A DNA stretch of 64,000 nt from Nibribacter ruber (GTDB lineage: Bacteria > Bacteroidota > Bacteroidia > Cytophagales > Hymenobacteraceae). The stretch's first letter is position 1; each line of letters opens with the position of its first letter. The notes under the pieces were generated by a model. That model saw only the letters and a program-made list of their open reading frames with translations, did no database searches and was not told the origin of the DNA. The stretch is taken from the NCBI RefSeq assembly GCF_009913235.1, contig NZ_CP047897.1, positions 2,127,501 through 2,191,500 of the forward strand, given 5' to 3'. Below are positions 31,967 to 40,746 of this stretch, piece by piece. A program made the position numbers and the translations under genes.

Positions 31967-34225
31967 TTACTTGGCGGTCATGGAGGGCGGCCGCTGCGTC
32001 TCCTGGCTTGCCCAGGTCTTGTTGGGTTGGCTGCCCATGGTAAAGGTCAACTTACCACCGGCCATTACCTCCTGGTGCGTAATGTAGGAGCGCTGGAGTG
32101 GTTGTCCGTTCAAAGAAACCGCCTGGATGTATTTGTTCTGGGTGTTGTTGTTTTTGGCTTCCACCTCAAAATACCTTCCCCTGCCCACGTTTATCTTTGC
32201 CTGTTTCACCAGTGGACTGCCCAGCACATACTTGCCATCTGCTGGGTTTACCGGATAAAAGCCCATTGCACTGAACACGTACCAAGCACTCATTTGACCG
32301 CAGTCTTCATTCCCCGCCAACCCGTCTGGCTGCGCGCTGTACATGGTGGTTAAGATCTGCCTTACCTTCTCCTGGGTTTTCCAGGGCTGACCGGCATAGT
32401 TGTACAGGTAGGCAATGTGGTGGCTGGGCTCGTTGCCGTGGGCGTACTGGCCAATCAAACCAGAAATGTCCGGAGACACGTTTTCCCCCTCCATCTTTGA
32501 AGAGGCATTGAAGGTAGAATCTATGTGCTGTACAAAGGCTCTTTCTGAGCCGAACAGGTTGATAAGCCCCTGCACGTCATGTGGTACAAACCAGCTGTGC
32601 TGCCAGGTGGTGCCCTCAATGTATGCCCCCTCAAACCCGTGCTCAGAGTAGAACGGATTAAAAGGCGTTACCCACGAACCGTCTGCCTTCTTGCCCCGCA
32701 TAAAAAGCATCTGCTTGTCAAAGAGGGCGCGGTAAGAGGCGGCACGTTTCAGGTATTTCTGGTAGTCTGCTTGCTTACCTAACTTCTTGGCCACTTGGGC
32801 AATGCACCAGTCATCATAAGCGTACTCCAGCGTCTTGGTCACTGACCAGCCGTCTTTGTCTGCCGGAATGTAGCCGTAGGTGCGGTAGAAGTCGGTGCCG
32901 CGCACGTTCTGGGCGGCGCTGGCTTCCATGGCGGCGTAAATCTCCTCGGCCTTGTCAGGAAGGAAGCCCTTTAAAAGCGCATCTGCCAGAACAGGCACGG
33001 CGTGGTAGCCGGTCATGGTGTTGGTTTCATTGCCAGACAGCTCCCAAACCGGCAACAGCTTATGTTCTTTGAACCCTTGCAACAGGGAGTGCATCATGTC
33101 TGGCACCCGGTCTTGCTGCGTGATGGTATACAGCGGGTGCGCCGCCCTGAACGTGTCCCAGAGGGAGAAGGTGCTGTACCGCTGAAAAGGCACCGTAGTG
33201 ACAGAGTCTTTGGCTCCTTTGTACTGACCTTGCACATCTGAGAACAAGGTGGGCGCCAATGCGCTGTGGTACAGCGCCGAATAAAAGATGGTACTCATGC
33301 CCGGCTCTATGAAAGAAGCCTCAATCTTGTCCATCTCAGAAGTCCACTGCTTTCTGGCCTTTTGCGCCACTTGGGTAAAGCCCCAACCCGGCAGTTCCTT
33401 CTGAATGTTCTGCAACGCCCCCTTCTCACTCGCGCTGGAAATGCTCACTTTCACCAACAAAGGCGCCTTGCCCTTTTTGAACGTGAACAAGGCCTTGACT
33501 TTTCTTCCCTTTATCTGTCTTCCAGAGACTTTTTGCAGACTATCATATACGTCTACTTTCTGAATGGGCTCTGAGAAGACGGCAGCGAAATACACCCACT
33601 GCTGCCGGGCCCAGCCGCTGGACTTCCGGAGGCCGGTCACCAAGGTGTCATTCACCACGGTGAGGTTGGTCTCTGTGGGTTTGTCCCAATTGATGGCAAA
33701 GCCCAGGTCCAGCATAACACCTTTGGCAGAGTCTGCCGGAAACTGATATTGGTGCAAAGCCACCCGCTCCGTGGTGGTGAGCGCCACGGCAATGTGGTTG
33801 TCCAACTGCACGGTATACAAGCCCGGGGTGGCCGTCTCATTCTTATGCGAAAATTTCTGCCGGGGGTTCTTCTGTAGGTCAGACACGTACTGCGGCATAA
33901 GGGAAACATCCACTAAATCCCCGATGCCCGTACCGCTCAGGTGCGTCTGACTGAACCCGGCAATGAGACTGTCTGAGTAATGATACCCTGAGCACCAATC
34001 CCAACCCTGAGTGCCATTGTCTGGACTTGCCTGCACCATGCCAAACGGTACCGAGGCGCCGGGGTAGGTGTGCCCGTGACCGCCCGTTCCAATAAACGGA
34101 TCTACTGCGTCTACCCCTGTTTTTTCCTTGTCGTTCCCGCCTTGTCTCTGCAGGGCGCAACCAGCCACCAGGCCCATGGTTACCAACACGCCCAATGCGC
34201 TTATTTTCAATGAGTGTATCTGCAT
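31967..34225 (-). CDS. GH92-family exo-alpha-mannosidase lipoprotein
   Basis: 752 residues. Lipoprotein signal MQIHSLKISALGVLVTMGLVAGC. The start of the mature enzyme, VDPFIGTGGHGHTYPGASVP then FGMVQASPDNGTQGWDWCSGYHY, and SQTHLSGTGIGDL are diagnostic of GH92. In the C-terminal barrel, GLAGNEDCGQMSAWYVFSAM carries the conserved catalytic acid region. GH92 enzymes are calcium-dependent exo-alpha-mannosidases acting on N-glycans and fungal mannans, and one subset acts on mannose-phosphate linkages. Anchored in the periplasm or outer membrane. It stands between the GHL10 gene upstream (71 nt) and the FAD oxidoreductase (261 nt) downstream. Confidence 0.95.
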   Translation of the reverse strand: MQIHSLKISALGVLVTMGLVAGCALQRQGGNDKEKTGVDAVDPFIGTGGHGHTYPGASVPFGMVQASPDNGTQGWDWCSGYHYSDSLIAGFSQTHLSGTGIGDLVDVSLMPQYVSDLQKNPRQKFSHKNETATPGLYTVQLDNHIAVALTTTERVALHQYQFPADSAKGVMLDLGFAINWDKPTETNLTVVNDTLVTGLRKSSGWARQQWVYFAAVFSEPIQKVDVYDSLQKVSGRQIKGRKVKALFTFKKGKAPLLVKVSISSASEKGALQNIQKELPGWGFTQVAQKARKQWTSEMDKIEASFIEPGMSTIFYSALYHSALAPTLFSDVQGQYKGAKDSVTTVPFQRYSTFSLWDTFRAAHPLYTITQQDRVPDMMHSLLQGFKEHKLLPVWELSGNETNTMTGYHAVPVLADALLKGFLPDKAEEIYAAMEASAAQNVRGTDFYRTYGYIPADKDGWSVTKTLEYAYDDWCIAQVAKKLGKQADYQKYLKRAASYRALFDKQMLFMRGKKADGSWVTPFNPFYSEHGFEGAYIEGTTWQHSWFVPHDVQGLINLFGSERAFVQHIDSTFNASSKMEGENVSPDISGLIGQYAHGNEPSHHIAYLYNYAGQPWKTQEKVRQILTTMYSAQPDGLAGNEDCGQMSAWYVFSAMGFYPVNPADGKYVLGSPLVKQAKINVGRGRYFEVEAKNNNTQNKYIQAVSLNGQPLQRSYITHQEVMAGGKLTFTMGSQPNKTWASQETQRPPSMTAK

Positions 34226-34248
34226 GCTATACTGTAGTGTAGACTATT

Positions 34249-34286
34249 CGTTTTTGGCCTGTTTTCTGGAAAACTGGCCAAAAACG
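34249..34286. repeat. 38-nt intergenic palindrome, copy 14
   Basis: Lies 10 nt after the GHL10 gene stop. Arms are nearly perfect; one base differs near the loop (CTGG AAAACTGG). Confidence 0.92.
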
Positions 34287-34296
34287 GAATGATGGA

Positions 34297-35490
34297 TTAC
34301 TTTTTCACCTGGTTTTTAAGGCTTGGAAACGGCAGAGGCTCTGGGTACATTCTCTTGAAGAATTCCTTATGCTTTTTGATACCCTCATAGAAAAAATACA
34401 CCTCTCCCTGAATACCGCGGCCCCGGTTGTAGTCTATGATTTGGGTAAGCAGAGAATCTGGGGCCGTGTACTGGTCTACCTGCAACAGAACACCCGGGTA
34501 AAAGCCCTGCGGGTTGAAAGTACCTAATTGCTGCTCCAGAATCTTGTCCATTTCTCGCTGGTAGGGTGCAAAGTCGTAACGGTAGACTTGCGGAATGACC
34601 AGGTCCACCAACCCCATGTTGAGCCAGGCTGGCCAGTCCTGCAGGTAATTCTCTTCGGACCAAGGGTAAATGCTGGGAGCCATGGAGACAATCATGTGCG
34701 GTTTTTCCTTCCGGATGGTTGTCACCAAATCTTTAAGAAACAGATTGAGTTTACCCGAGCGCCATTTCACCCATTCATAGTCTTTCTCCTGGGCGGGTGG
34801 GGCCTTGCCGCTATGCTCGCTTTTGTACAGGTTTACGGTGTAGTCATCATAGCCTCCGTTGGTGGGCAGCGCGGGCAGGCGGTCGTCTCCCTGAATACCG
34901 TCCACGTCATATTTCTGCACCACTTCCAGCACCAGGCTCTTTACAAAGGCCTGTACCTCTGGGTGAAACGAGTTCATCCACTGGAAGTCATTTTTGGTGG
35001 TGATGTTGCCGGTCTTGTCCTTAGAGGCCCAATGCGGCTTTTTCTGTAGCAGAATACCGCCGGTAGAATCGCCCATGGAGGCGGCAAAGCCAAATTCAAA
35101 CCAGGCAAAAACCTTGATGTTTTTTTTATGCGCTTCTTCAAGGAGCTCCTGCAACGGGTCGCGGCCGGCAAACTCAGGCATGATGGCGTGGCCGGTGAGG
35201 CCCTTCATGACTTCACTTGGGTAAAGGGTGTGCGCTTTGTTCAAGGTCACCACAAAAATGGTGTTGAACCCCAGCTCATGGCACAGCTCCACCGCTTCCT
35301 TGATGTTCTCTCTGGAATACAACGCGTCACTGGCCACGTTGGTAAGCCACACCCCTCGTACGCCGGTTTTACCTACGCTCTTCTGGGTAGGCTGTACACT
35401 AGCACAGCTAGGGGTAAGGAGCAACAAAGCGCTTAAGAAAACGACGCAAAGCGTGTTGTTGAGTTGGGAAGAGAGAAGCCTAGAAACCAT
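34297..35490 (-). CDS. GHL10-family putative glycoside hydrolase lipoprotein (paralogue A)
   Basis: About 397 residues from the Met at 35490, which gives a lipoprotein signal ending LLLLTPSC; an upstream Met at 35574 would spoil it. Domain blocks are GVWLTNVASDALYSRENI, TLYPSEVM, FAGRDPLQELLEEAHKKNI, KVFAWFEFGFAAS, DGIQGDDRLPALPTNGGYDD, SMAPSIYPWSEENYLQDWP and LVIPQVYRYD. This is the GHL10/DUF187 TIM barrel, but the usual DGIxxDRIRY is replaced by DGIQGDDRLP. The same replacement is seen in the paralogue at 46383. Activity undescribed. It is divergent from the ROK regulator gene with a candidate operator between them, so probably controlled by it. Confidence 0.88.
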   Translation of the reverse strand: MVSRLLSSQLNNTLCVVFLSALLLLTPSCASVQPTQKSVGKTGVRGVWLTNVASDALYSRENIKEAVELCHELGFNTIFVVTLNKAHTLYPSEVMKGLTGHAIMPEFAGRDPLQELLEEAHKKNIKVFAWFEFGFAASMGDSTGGILLQKKPHWASKDKTGNITTKNDFQWMNSFHPEVQAFVKSLVLEVVQKYDVDGIQGDDRLPALPTNGGYDDYTVNLYKSEHSGKAPPAQEKDYEWVKWRSGKLNLFLKDLVTTIRKEKPHMIVSMAPSIYPWSEENYLQDWPAWLNMGLVDLVIPQVYRYDFAPYQREMDKILEQQLGTFNPQGFYPGVLLQVDQYTAPDSLLTQIIDYNRGRGIQGEVYFFYEGIKKHKEFFKRMYPEPLPFPSLKNQVKK

Positions 35491-35610
35491 ATAAACAGAA
35501 GTAAACAAGCCGTACCTTAGTGTAATTAAGAGAAAAAGATTACTCCCTCTTTTCTGTTCTACAACAGAATGCAAAGCCTAAAGTAGCCGAAATACTCTAG
35601 CCGGCCTAAG

Positions 35611-35632
35611 TTTTTAATTTATTTTATTAAGT
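35611..35632. promoter_or_regulatory. candidate ROK operator 2, in the divergent region
   Basis: Plus-strand TTTTTAATTTA then TTTTATTAAGT, 20 of 22 identical to the motif at 31760-31781. It lies 121 nt upstream of the GHL10 gene and 149 nt upstream of the ROK gene, so it could control both, including autoregulation. Confidence 0.5.
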
Positions 35633-35717
35633 AATTTTACTTTCTACTCTCTACAAGCCTGTAGTATGGCGAATGGAATATATAGCAGAATGTGGAGTAT
35701 GGAACGTAAGAAATGTA

Positions 35718-35725
35718 TAAATTTG
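35718..35725 (+). promoter_or_regulatory. possible -7 box of the ROK regulator gene
   Basis: TAAATTTG fits TAnnTTTG and lies 56 nt before the ATG at 35781. No good TTTG is seen at the -33 distance, so support is weak. Confidence 0.35.
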
Positions 35726-35780
35726 AGATTAGGGCACCTTCGTTTTGGAATGCTGCTCCTATACTCTTCGCACGTAAAAG

Positions 35781-37013
35781 ATGACTACTAACTTTTTTGC
35801 TGAACTAAGCAGTGACCTTCCTACTGGGGTTGCCTACCGTAATGTGAACCAGAAGAAGAAGATTATTTCTTATTTTGCCATTACGGGCAATGCCACTATT
35901 GCAGAGTTGGGCAAGGAACTGAACCTGAGCATCCCTAAAATCACCAGCCTCTTAAATGACCTCATGCAGGACGGCCTGGTGAAAGACTACGGCAAGGTAG
36001 ATTCTACTGGCGGCCGGCGGCCCAACTTGTATGGCTTGGCACCAGACTCTGGTTTCTTCGTGGGCATTGACGTCAAGAAGTTTCACATCAACATTGGCAT
36101 CATTGACTTCCAGAAGAACCTGGTGAGCAGTTTTGAAAAGTATCCCTACCGCCTCACCAACAACCAGGAGTCTCTGGATGAGCTCTGCCAGATCATCAAT
36201 TCCTTCATAGACGAGCTTACCATGCCCAGGGAGAAGATTCTGGGCATAGGCATTAACCTGTCTGGCAGGGTCAACAACAAGAAAGGCTACAGCTACAGCT
36301 TCTTCCATTTCCATGAAGATCCTTTGAGCAAGATCATTGAGTCTAAGGTGGGCATAAACGTGTTTCTGGAGAATGACTCCAGGGCCATGGCCTACGGCGA
36401 GTTCTGCTCTGGCGTGGTGAAACATGAGAAGGACGTGCTGTTCCTGAACCTGGATTACGGCATTGGCATGGGCATCATGATCAACAGCCAGTTGTACTAC
36501 GGCAAGTCTGGGTACTCTGGGGAGTTTGGCCACATACCCCTGTTTCAGAACGAAATCATCTGCAAGTGCGGCAAGAAAGGCTGCCTGGAAACCGAAGGCT
36601 CTGGCTGGGCCCTGATAGAAATGTTCAAGGACCAGCTGCAGGCGGGGGCCTCTACAGTGGTCACCAAGCAGAACATCAATCCAGAGGACCTGCAACTGCA
36701 GGACATCATCAATGCCATTAACAATGATGACGTACTGGCCATTGAACTCATCTCCAAGATTGGCGAGAACATAGGCAAAGGCATAGCGCTGCTCATCAAC
36801 ATCTTTAATCCAGAACTGGTCATCTTGGGCGGCAGCCTGGCCACCACCGGCGAGTTCATCTTGCTGCCTATCAAAAGCGCCATCAAAAAATACTCGCTGA
36901 GCCTGGTCAACAATGACACCCAGTTGAAAATTTCTGCCCTGGGGGAACAAGCCGGGGTGATTGGCGCCTGCCTACTGGCCCGCAACAGACTGCTTGCCCT
37001 GGAAGATATATAG
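35781..37013 (+). CDS. ROK-family sugar-responsive transcriptional regulator
   Basis: 410 residues. An N-terminal winged helix-turn-helix (KKKIISYFAITGNATIAELGKELNLSIPKITSLLNDL) is joined to a ROK sugar-kinase-like domain: FVGIDVKKFHINIGI, ENDSRAMAYGEF, LNLDYGIGMGIMIN and GYSGEFGHIPL. The zinc motif CKCGKKGCLETEGSG is intact. ROK regulators of the NagC/Mlc/XylR type release DNA when bound to sugar or phosphosugar. This is the only regulator and the only plus-strand gene in the 22-gene locus and sits in its middle, so it is the likely local switch for GlcNAc-type substrate. It may regulate itself. Confidence 0.93.
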   Translation: MTTNFFAELSSDLPTGVAYRNVNQKKKIISYFAITGNATIAELGKELNLSIPKITSLLNDLMQDGLVKDYGKVDSTGGRRPNLYGLAPDSGFFVGIDVKKFHINIGIIDFQKNLVSSFEKYPYRLTNNQESLDELCQIINSFIDELTMPREKILGIGINLSGRVNNKKGYSYSFFHFHEDPLSKIIESKVGINVFLENDSRAMAYGEFCSGVVKHEKDVLFLNLDYGIGMGIMINSQLYYGKSGYSGEFGHIPLFQNEIICKCGKKGCLETEGSGWALIEMFKDQLQAGASTVVTKQNINPEDLQLQDIINAINNDDVLAIELISKIGENIGKGIALLINIFNPELVILGGSLATTGEFILLPIKSAIKKYSLSLVNNDTQLKISALGEQAGVIGACLLARNRLLALEDI

Positions 37014-37056
37014 GCCCACCTGGACAGGCTTGGTTGAGTCAGGAAGTATGCTTACA

Positions 37057-37120
37057 ACATCTGCGGTCCCGTTTTTGGCCTGTTTTCATGAAAACAGACC
37101 AAAAACGGGACCGCAGATGT
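37057..37120. repeat. palindrome copy 15 with a 13-bp stem extension
   Basis: The core is 37070-37107. Flanks ACATCTGCGGTCC and GGACCGCAGATGT are exact reverse complements, making a 64-nt near-perfect palindrome between the convergent ROK and phosphodiester glycosidase genes. This is the longest extension in the window. Confidence 0.95.
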
Positions 37121-37135
37121 TTACAGAAAGCCTCG

Positions 37136-38803
37136 TTATTGTTTCAATACGCGCTTCACTACTTTTCCCTCCGGGGACTCCAACACTACCAGGTAGACGC
37201 CGGCGGCAAGACCCTTCAGGTTGAGTTCCACCACGTTTTTAGAAAGCGTCTGTTGTGGTAGAACGGCATTACCAGCCAAACCCAGCACCTGCACTGTGCC
37301 TTTGCGTCTGAGCGCTTCTGGATACGTCACCATCAGTTTGCCGGTGGTGGGCACTGGGTAAGCGATTACGTCTTGTGCCAAAGCCATCTCTTTGGAACTG
37401 GCCGTGACGGCGCCTACTTTTTGCAGTCTGATCGCGTCAATGGTCACGTAGGTAGTAGCCTGGCCCGCCGTAGCCGATGCCTGGTTGGTTACTACCAGTG
37501 AGTCATTGGCACTCAGCTCAAACGTACCTACCGCATTGAACTTTGAACCGTTGGTAGACTGGTCCATCTTCACAACCGGCTGTGCCACTCCGTCATGGTA
37601 AATAGTATACGGCGTGTCTTTGGCTCTATTAGAGGACGCCACCCACCAGGAGCTGATCTCATATCGGCCGGGCTCCAGTCCCACAAATTTGTACGTGGCT
37701 CGTTTATCACCGGTACCGGTAGCCATGATTCTGGCCTTGGAAGTACCGTAAAACCCTGCATTGCCCGTCTCACCCCAGTTGCCGTTCCAGGTTTTGAAAG
37801 ACTCGCTCATCTCCGTGTCCAGAATAATGGCCTCAGGAGCGCGCTGTTTTAAAATGAGCGCGGTGGGCATGGCTCTTTCGGTTCCATCTGAGGGCCTAAT
37901 GGTGGTCTGGCCTTTCACTACCATGGAAGAAGACCCGCCTCCGTCCAGGTTAAGGGCCTCCACTGCGCCTAAGCTTATCATGACATCTGCCACCTCGCTT
38001 AAGGTAGCACCTTCGCCCACACCCAGATTGCCACCTTCAATAACCAATAAAATCAGCTTCTTATCAGCGGTATAGCCAATGGCCGTGCGGGCTCTGCGGG
38101 AGGTGTTGTCAATGACAATCATCTCCTCGGCGTCAGTGATTCTCTTCTCACCGTTCATGACCAGCACCGGCGAGCCGCCTATGCCCACAAAAGGTTTCCA
38201 TTCTTCTCCATTGGAAGGGAATGTGGCACTGGGCACCGGTTGCGGCGCCTCTCCCAGCTTATTGGGGCTAGGCGCGGAGTAACTGTAGGTTTTATTGGCG
38301 GCGTCTACGCTATAAATCCAGGTGACGTCTGGGATGTTGTTGGCCATTATCCCAAAAGCGCCGCGTGTGGGATAGTATGCCGTAGAAGTACCGTTCAAAT
38401 CACGGTTGAAGGTTTTGATGTTGGGTACCAATACGGCTCCTTCCTGTGCCACGTAACTATACGAAGCGTTGCCCCCGAAGAAGCCGCCGTTGATGGCCAT
38501 ATAGGCGGGTTCGCGCTGCTCGGCGGCAAAGTACTGCGAAGGCGTTTTAGAGGATGTGCCACCGCCATACACCGCTTTCAATTCAAGGGAAGGGTCTTTG
38601 ATGTCTGCCAGCGTATAATAGGCTTTGGTGGCTACTCCCGGGGCCAAAGGCGTGGTGGAGGTAAACACTTCTACAGACGCGGGCAGTCCTGCGTTAAGCG
38701 CACTGGGCTTGGTCCAGACCATCTGCCCGAAGCTGGGCTGCATGACCACCAGGAACAACCCTGCCAGTGAGAGCCTTTTGAAAAGAGGTAAAGATGTTAG
38801 CAT
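37136..38803 (-). CDS. secreted phosphodiester glycosidase (NAGPA family) with T9SS sorting tail
   Basis: 555 residues. Signal peptide to PSFGQ near residue 26. The NAGPA domain (about 40-325) shows MAINGGFFGGNASYSY, RRARTAIGYTADKKLILLVIEG and EALNLDGGGSSSMVV. The family removes GlcNAc from GlcNAc-1-phosphodiester-capped sugars in animals, and bacterial members cleave similar or exopolysaccharide phosphodiesters. It is followed by a golvesin-type binding domain (GLEPGRYEISSWWVASSNRA) and a C-terminal type A sorting domain (VIAYPVPTTGKLMV to KVVKRVLKQ). It is thus exported and placed on the surface by the type IX system. Last gene of the upstream half of the locus. Confidence 0.92.
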   Translation of the reverse strand: MLTSLPLFKRLSLAGLFLVVMQPSFGQMVWTKPSALNAGLPASVEVFTSTTPLAPGVATKAYYTLADIKDPSLELKAVYGGGTSSKTPSQYFAAEQREPAYMAINGGFFGGNASYSYVAQEGAVLVPNIKTFNRDLNGTSTAYYPTRGAFGIMANNIPDVTWIYSVDAANKTYSYSAPSPNKLGEAPQPVPSATFPSNGEEWKPFVGIGGSPVLVMNGEKRITDAEEMIVIDNTSRRARTAIGYTADKKLILLVIEGGNLGVGEGATLSEVADVMISLGAVEALNLDGGGSSSMVVKGQTTIRPSDGTERAMPTALILKQRAPEAIILDTEMSESFKTWNGNWGETGNAGFYGTSKARIMATGTGDKRATYKFVGLEPGRYEISSWWVASSNRAKDTPYTIYHDGVAQPVVKMDQSTNGSKFNAVGTFELSANDSLVVTNQASATAGQATTYVTIDAIRLQKVGAVTASSKEMALAQDVIAYPVPTTGKLMVTYPEALRRKGTVQVLGLAGNAVLPQQTLSKNVVELNLKGLAAGVYLVVLESPEGKVVKRVLKQ

Positions 38804-38875
38804 AGAATAGGTTTTAGTTGAGTTGGGGAAGATTTAGTGACATGCAAAATGAGAGCAGGATAAAGCGCAAGGCAC

Positions 38876-40732
38876 CTACCGGATGGCTATTTTTTGAGTC
38901 TTCAGGTGAGCACCCTGTTGCACTTTCAGCACATAGATGCCAGGCCTCACTCCTGGTAGGTTCACTTGCAGGCTACCCATGGCATCTGGTGTCTTGTCCT
39001 GAATCTGTCTGATTAGCTTTCCGGCGGCATCCATCAAGAAGATGTTTTCTACTCTTTTTGCCTGGTCTAGTCCTGTGATGGTAAAGTTGCCCGTGGAAGG
39101 ATTTGGATAGAGACCTAAGCCACCTTTCTGCTGCCAAACCGCATCTTCTATTCCTAAGGGACCCGGGGCGGGGGAAGCATCCAGCCGGCGGTTACGAATG
39201 ATCATTACGGCATCTGCGCTCACCAACTTGCCGGCCTCTACGTTGTCATTAGTCAGTTGCACCACCTGGCGGCGGCCTGCCGTGAGATAGGCGTCACTAA
39301 GCTTGTTCCAGCCGGCCAGCAAAGGTTGCGTTTGGTTTACTGTTTTGGTAGTTATGGCTCCGGTATAGTCGTACACGATGTAGGGAGCGGCCGTGGTTCT
39401 GTTGGAAGCCGGCACATTGTATACATATACCTCATACCAGGCGTTGGCAGGCACTTGCACAAAGTAATCCAGCAGAACTCTTCCTTCCAGACCACCGTAG
39501 AGGCTTTTCCCTTGGTAACCCAGCATGCTGCTCTCGGCCCAGGCACCGGTACGGACGGCATCCTGGGTATTGCTCACCGCGGTAATGGCCTTGTATTCCC
39601 GCCAGTCTGGGGCGGCGTATGGCGGGTACATGGGCGTGGCAAAACGGGAATTTTTCAGGTAGTTGAACTTCCCCACTAAATCGTCATAGAACCACAGAGC
39701 TGCTCCTTTAAAACCTAAGGAGGTGTTCACGTTTAAGTAGTCCACCACTTCTGCCGGCGTAAGGGAAGTAGTTCCGGGGTTTACCGCAAACGAAGGATAA
39801 ATGCTTTGATAGTTGCTGACGGCGTTTTTGGTATAGGTAAGCCAGTTTTGATACGTACTGATGTTGGATGTGTAACTCTGCATTTGCAGGTTGTCTACTT
39901 TATCATTGTTCACCCACCATTTCCAGTCCTGCAAGAGATTCTCATAGGCGGTGTAGGTAGAAGTTCCCATCTGGCTGGGCGCACTGGACACGTTTACCTT
40001 TGGATTTTCTGCCTTGAGCCTGTCATACAACAGGGCCACAAACTGATTGAGTTTATCTGCGCGCCAACGCATCCAGGCGGAGTCTGCCCCATTGACTGGC
40101 GGCTCTGCCCCATTATGCTCCTTCTTGTATAAGTCTACCGTGAACGGGTCATACCCGTAGTCTTTGCTGGAATACCGGATGCGGTCCATCTCAATGCCGT
40201 CCACGTCATACTTTTGGGCAATCTCAGTGGCCAGGCTTACCAGAAATTCCTGTACCTCTGGGTTGCTGTGCACCATCCAGTAGAAGTTGCTGGCATCTTT
40301 CTCCACCCCCGTTTGGGTTCGGGCCACCCAAGTAGGGTGGGCCTCAAAAATAGGTCCTTTAGAAGTGGTACCAGAGGGCGCATAGCCGGCTACAAAGCCG
40401 TACTCAAACCAAGCCTCTACGTGCAGCCCCACGCGGTGGCCTTCGGCAATGGCCTCTGCCAGAATATCGCGGCCGGTGTAGGCCGGGTCAATGGAAATGC
40501 CTGTATGCTGCCTGAACACCTCACTCTGCCACAGCGGGTAGCCTCTGCTCCACACGTTCACATAGACCACGTTAAAATTGGCGGCGGCCAGGCTATCCAT
40601 TTGCGAGGCTATTTTGGCTTTGCTGCTGAAAGAGGAGCGTGCCATCCAGGTGCCTCTCAACTCCTGCGCCCTCACTTGGGTCATAAGAAGCAAAATCAGG
40701 AAAAGACTTATGAGTAAACCAATCTTTTTCAT
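38876..40732 (-). CDS. GHL10-family hydrolase with golvesin-like domain and T9SS tail
   Basis: 618 residues. Signal peptide MKKIGLLISLFLILLLMTQV to RAQ. The GHL10 barrel (about 25-340) reads LRGTWMARSSFSSK, VNVWSRGYPLWQSEVF, GLHVEAWFEYGFVAGY, VDGIEMDRIRYSSKDYGYDP and VSSAPSQMG. This copy keeps the standard DGIxxDRIRY. Next is a golvesin/xanthan-lyase-like binding domain (VPANAWYEVYVYNVPASNRTT) and a C-terminal T9SS type A sorting domain (GLYPNPSTGNFTITG to LKTQKIAIR). Same architecture tail as its downstream neighbour, so both are likely surface-anchored cargo for the type IX system. It lies 14 nt after GH20 and is co-transcribed. Confidence 0.9.
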   Translation of the reverse strand: MKKIGLLISLFLILLLMTQVRAQELRGTWMARSSFSSKAKIASQMDSLAAANFNVVYVNVWSRGYPLWQSEVFRQHTGISIDPAYTGRDILAEAIAEGHRVGLHVEAWFEYGFVAGYAPSGTTSKGPIFEAHPTWVARTQTGVEKDASNFYWMVHSNPEVQEFLVSLATEIAQKYDVDGIEMDRIRYSSKDYGYDPFTVDLYKKEHNGAEPPVNGADSAWMRWRADKLNQFVALLYDRLKAENPKVNVSSAPSQMGTSTYTAYENLLQDWKWWVNNDKVDNLQMQSYTSNISTYQNWLTYTKNAVSNYQSIYPSFAVNPGTTSLTPAEVVDYLNVNTSLGFKGAALWFYDDLVGKFNYLKNSRFATPMYPPYAAPDWREYKAITAVSNTQDAVRTGAWAESSMLGYQGKSLYGGLEGRVLLDYFVQVPANAWYEVYVYNVPASNRTTAAPYIVYDYTGAITTKTVNQTQPLLAGWNKLSDAYLTAGRRQVVQLTNDNVEAGKLVSADAVMIIRNRRLDASPAPGPLGIEDAVWQQKGGLGLYPNPSTGNFTITGLDQAKRVENIFLMDAAGKLIRQIQDKTPDAMGSLQVNLPGVRPGIYVLKVQQGAHLKTQKIAIR

Positions 40733-40746
40733 CTCTACAAAAGGTA

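Noticed and set aside
35952-36950. A 332-residue minus-strand frame antisense to the ROK gene
   Set aside because: Rich in Ala, Val, His and Asp in a codon-mirrored way; the ROK domains on the other strand are unmistakable.
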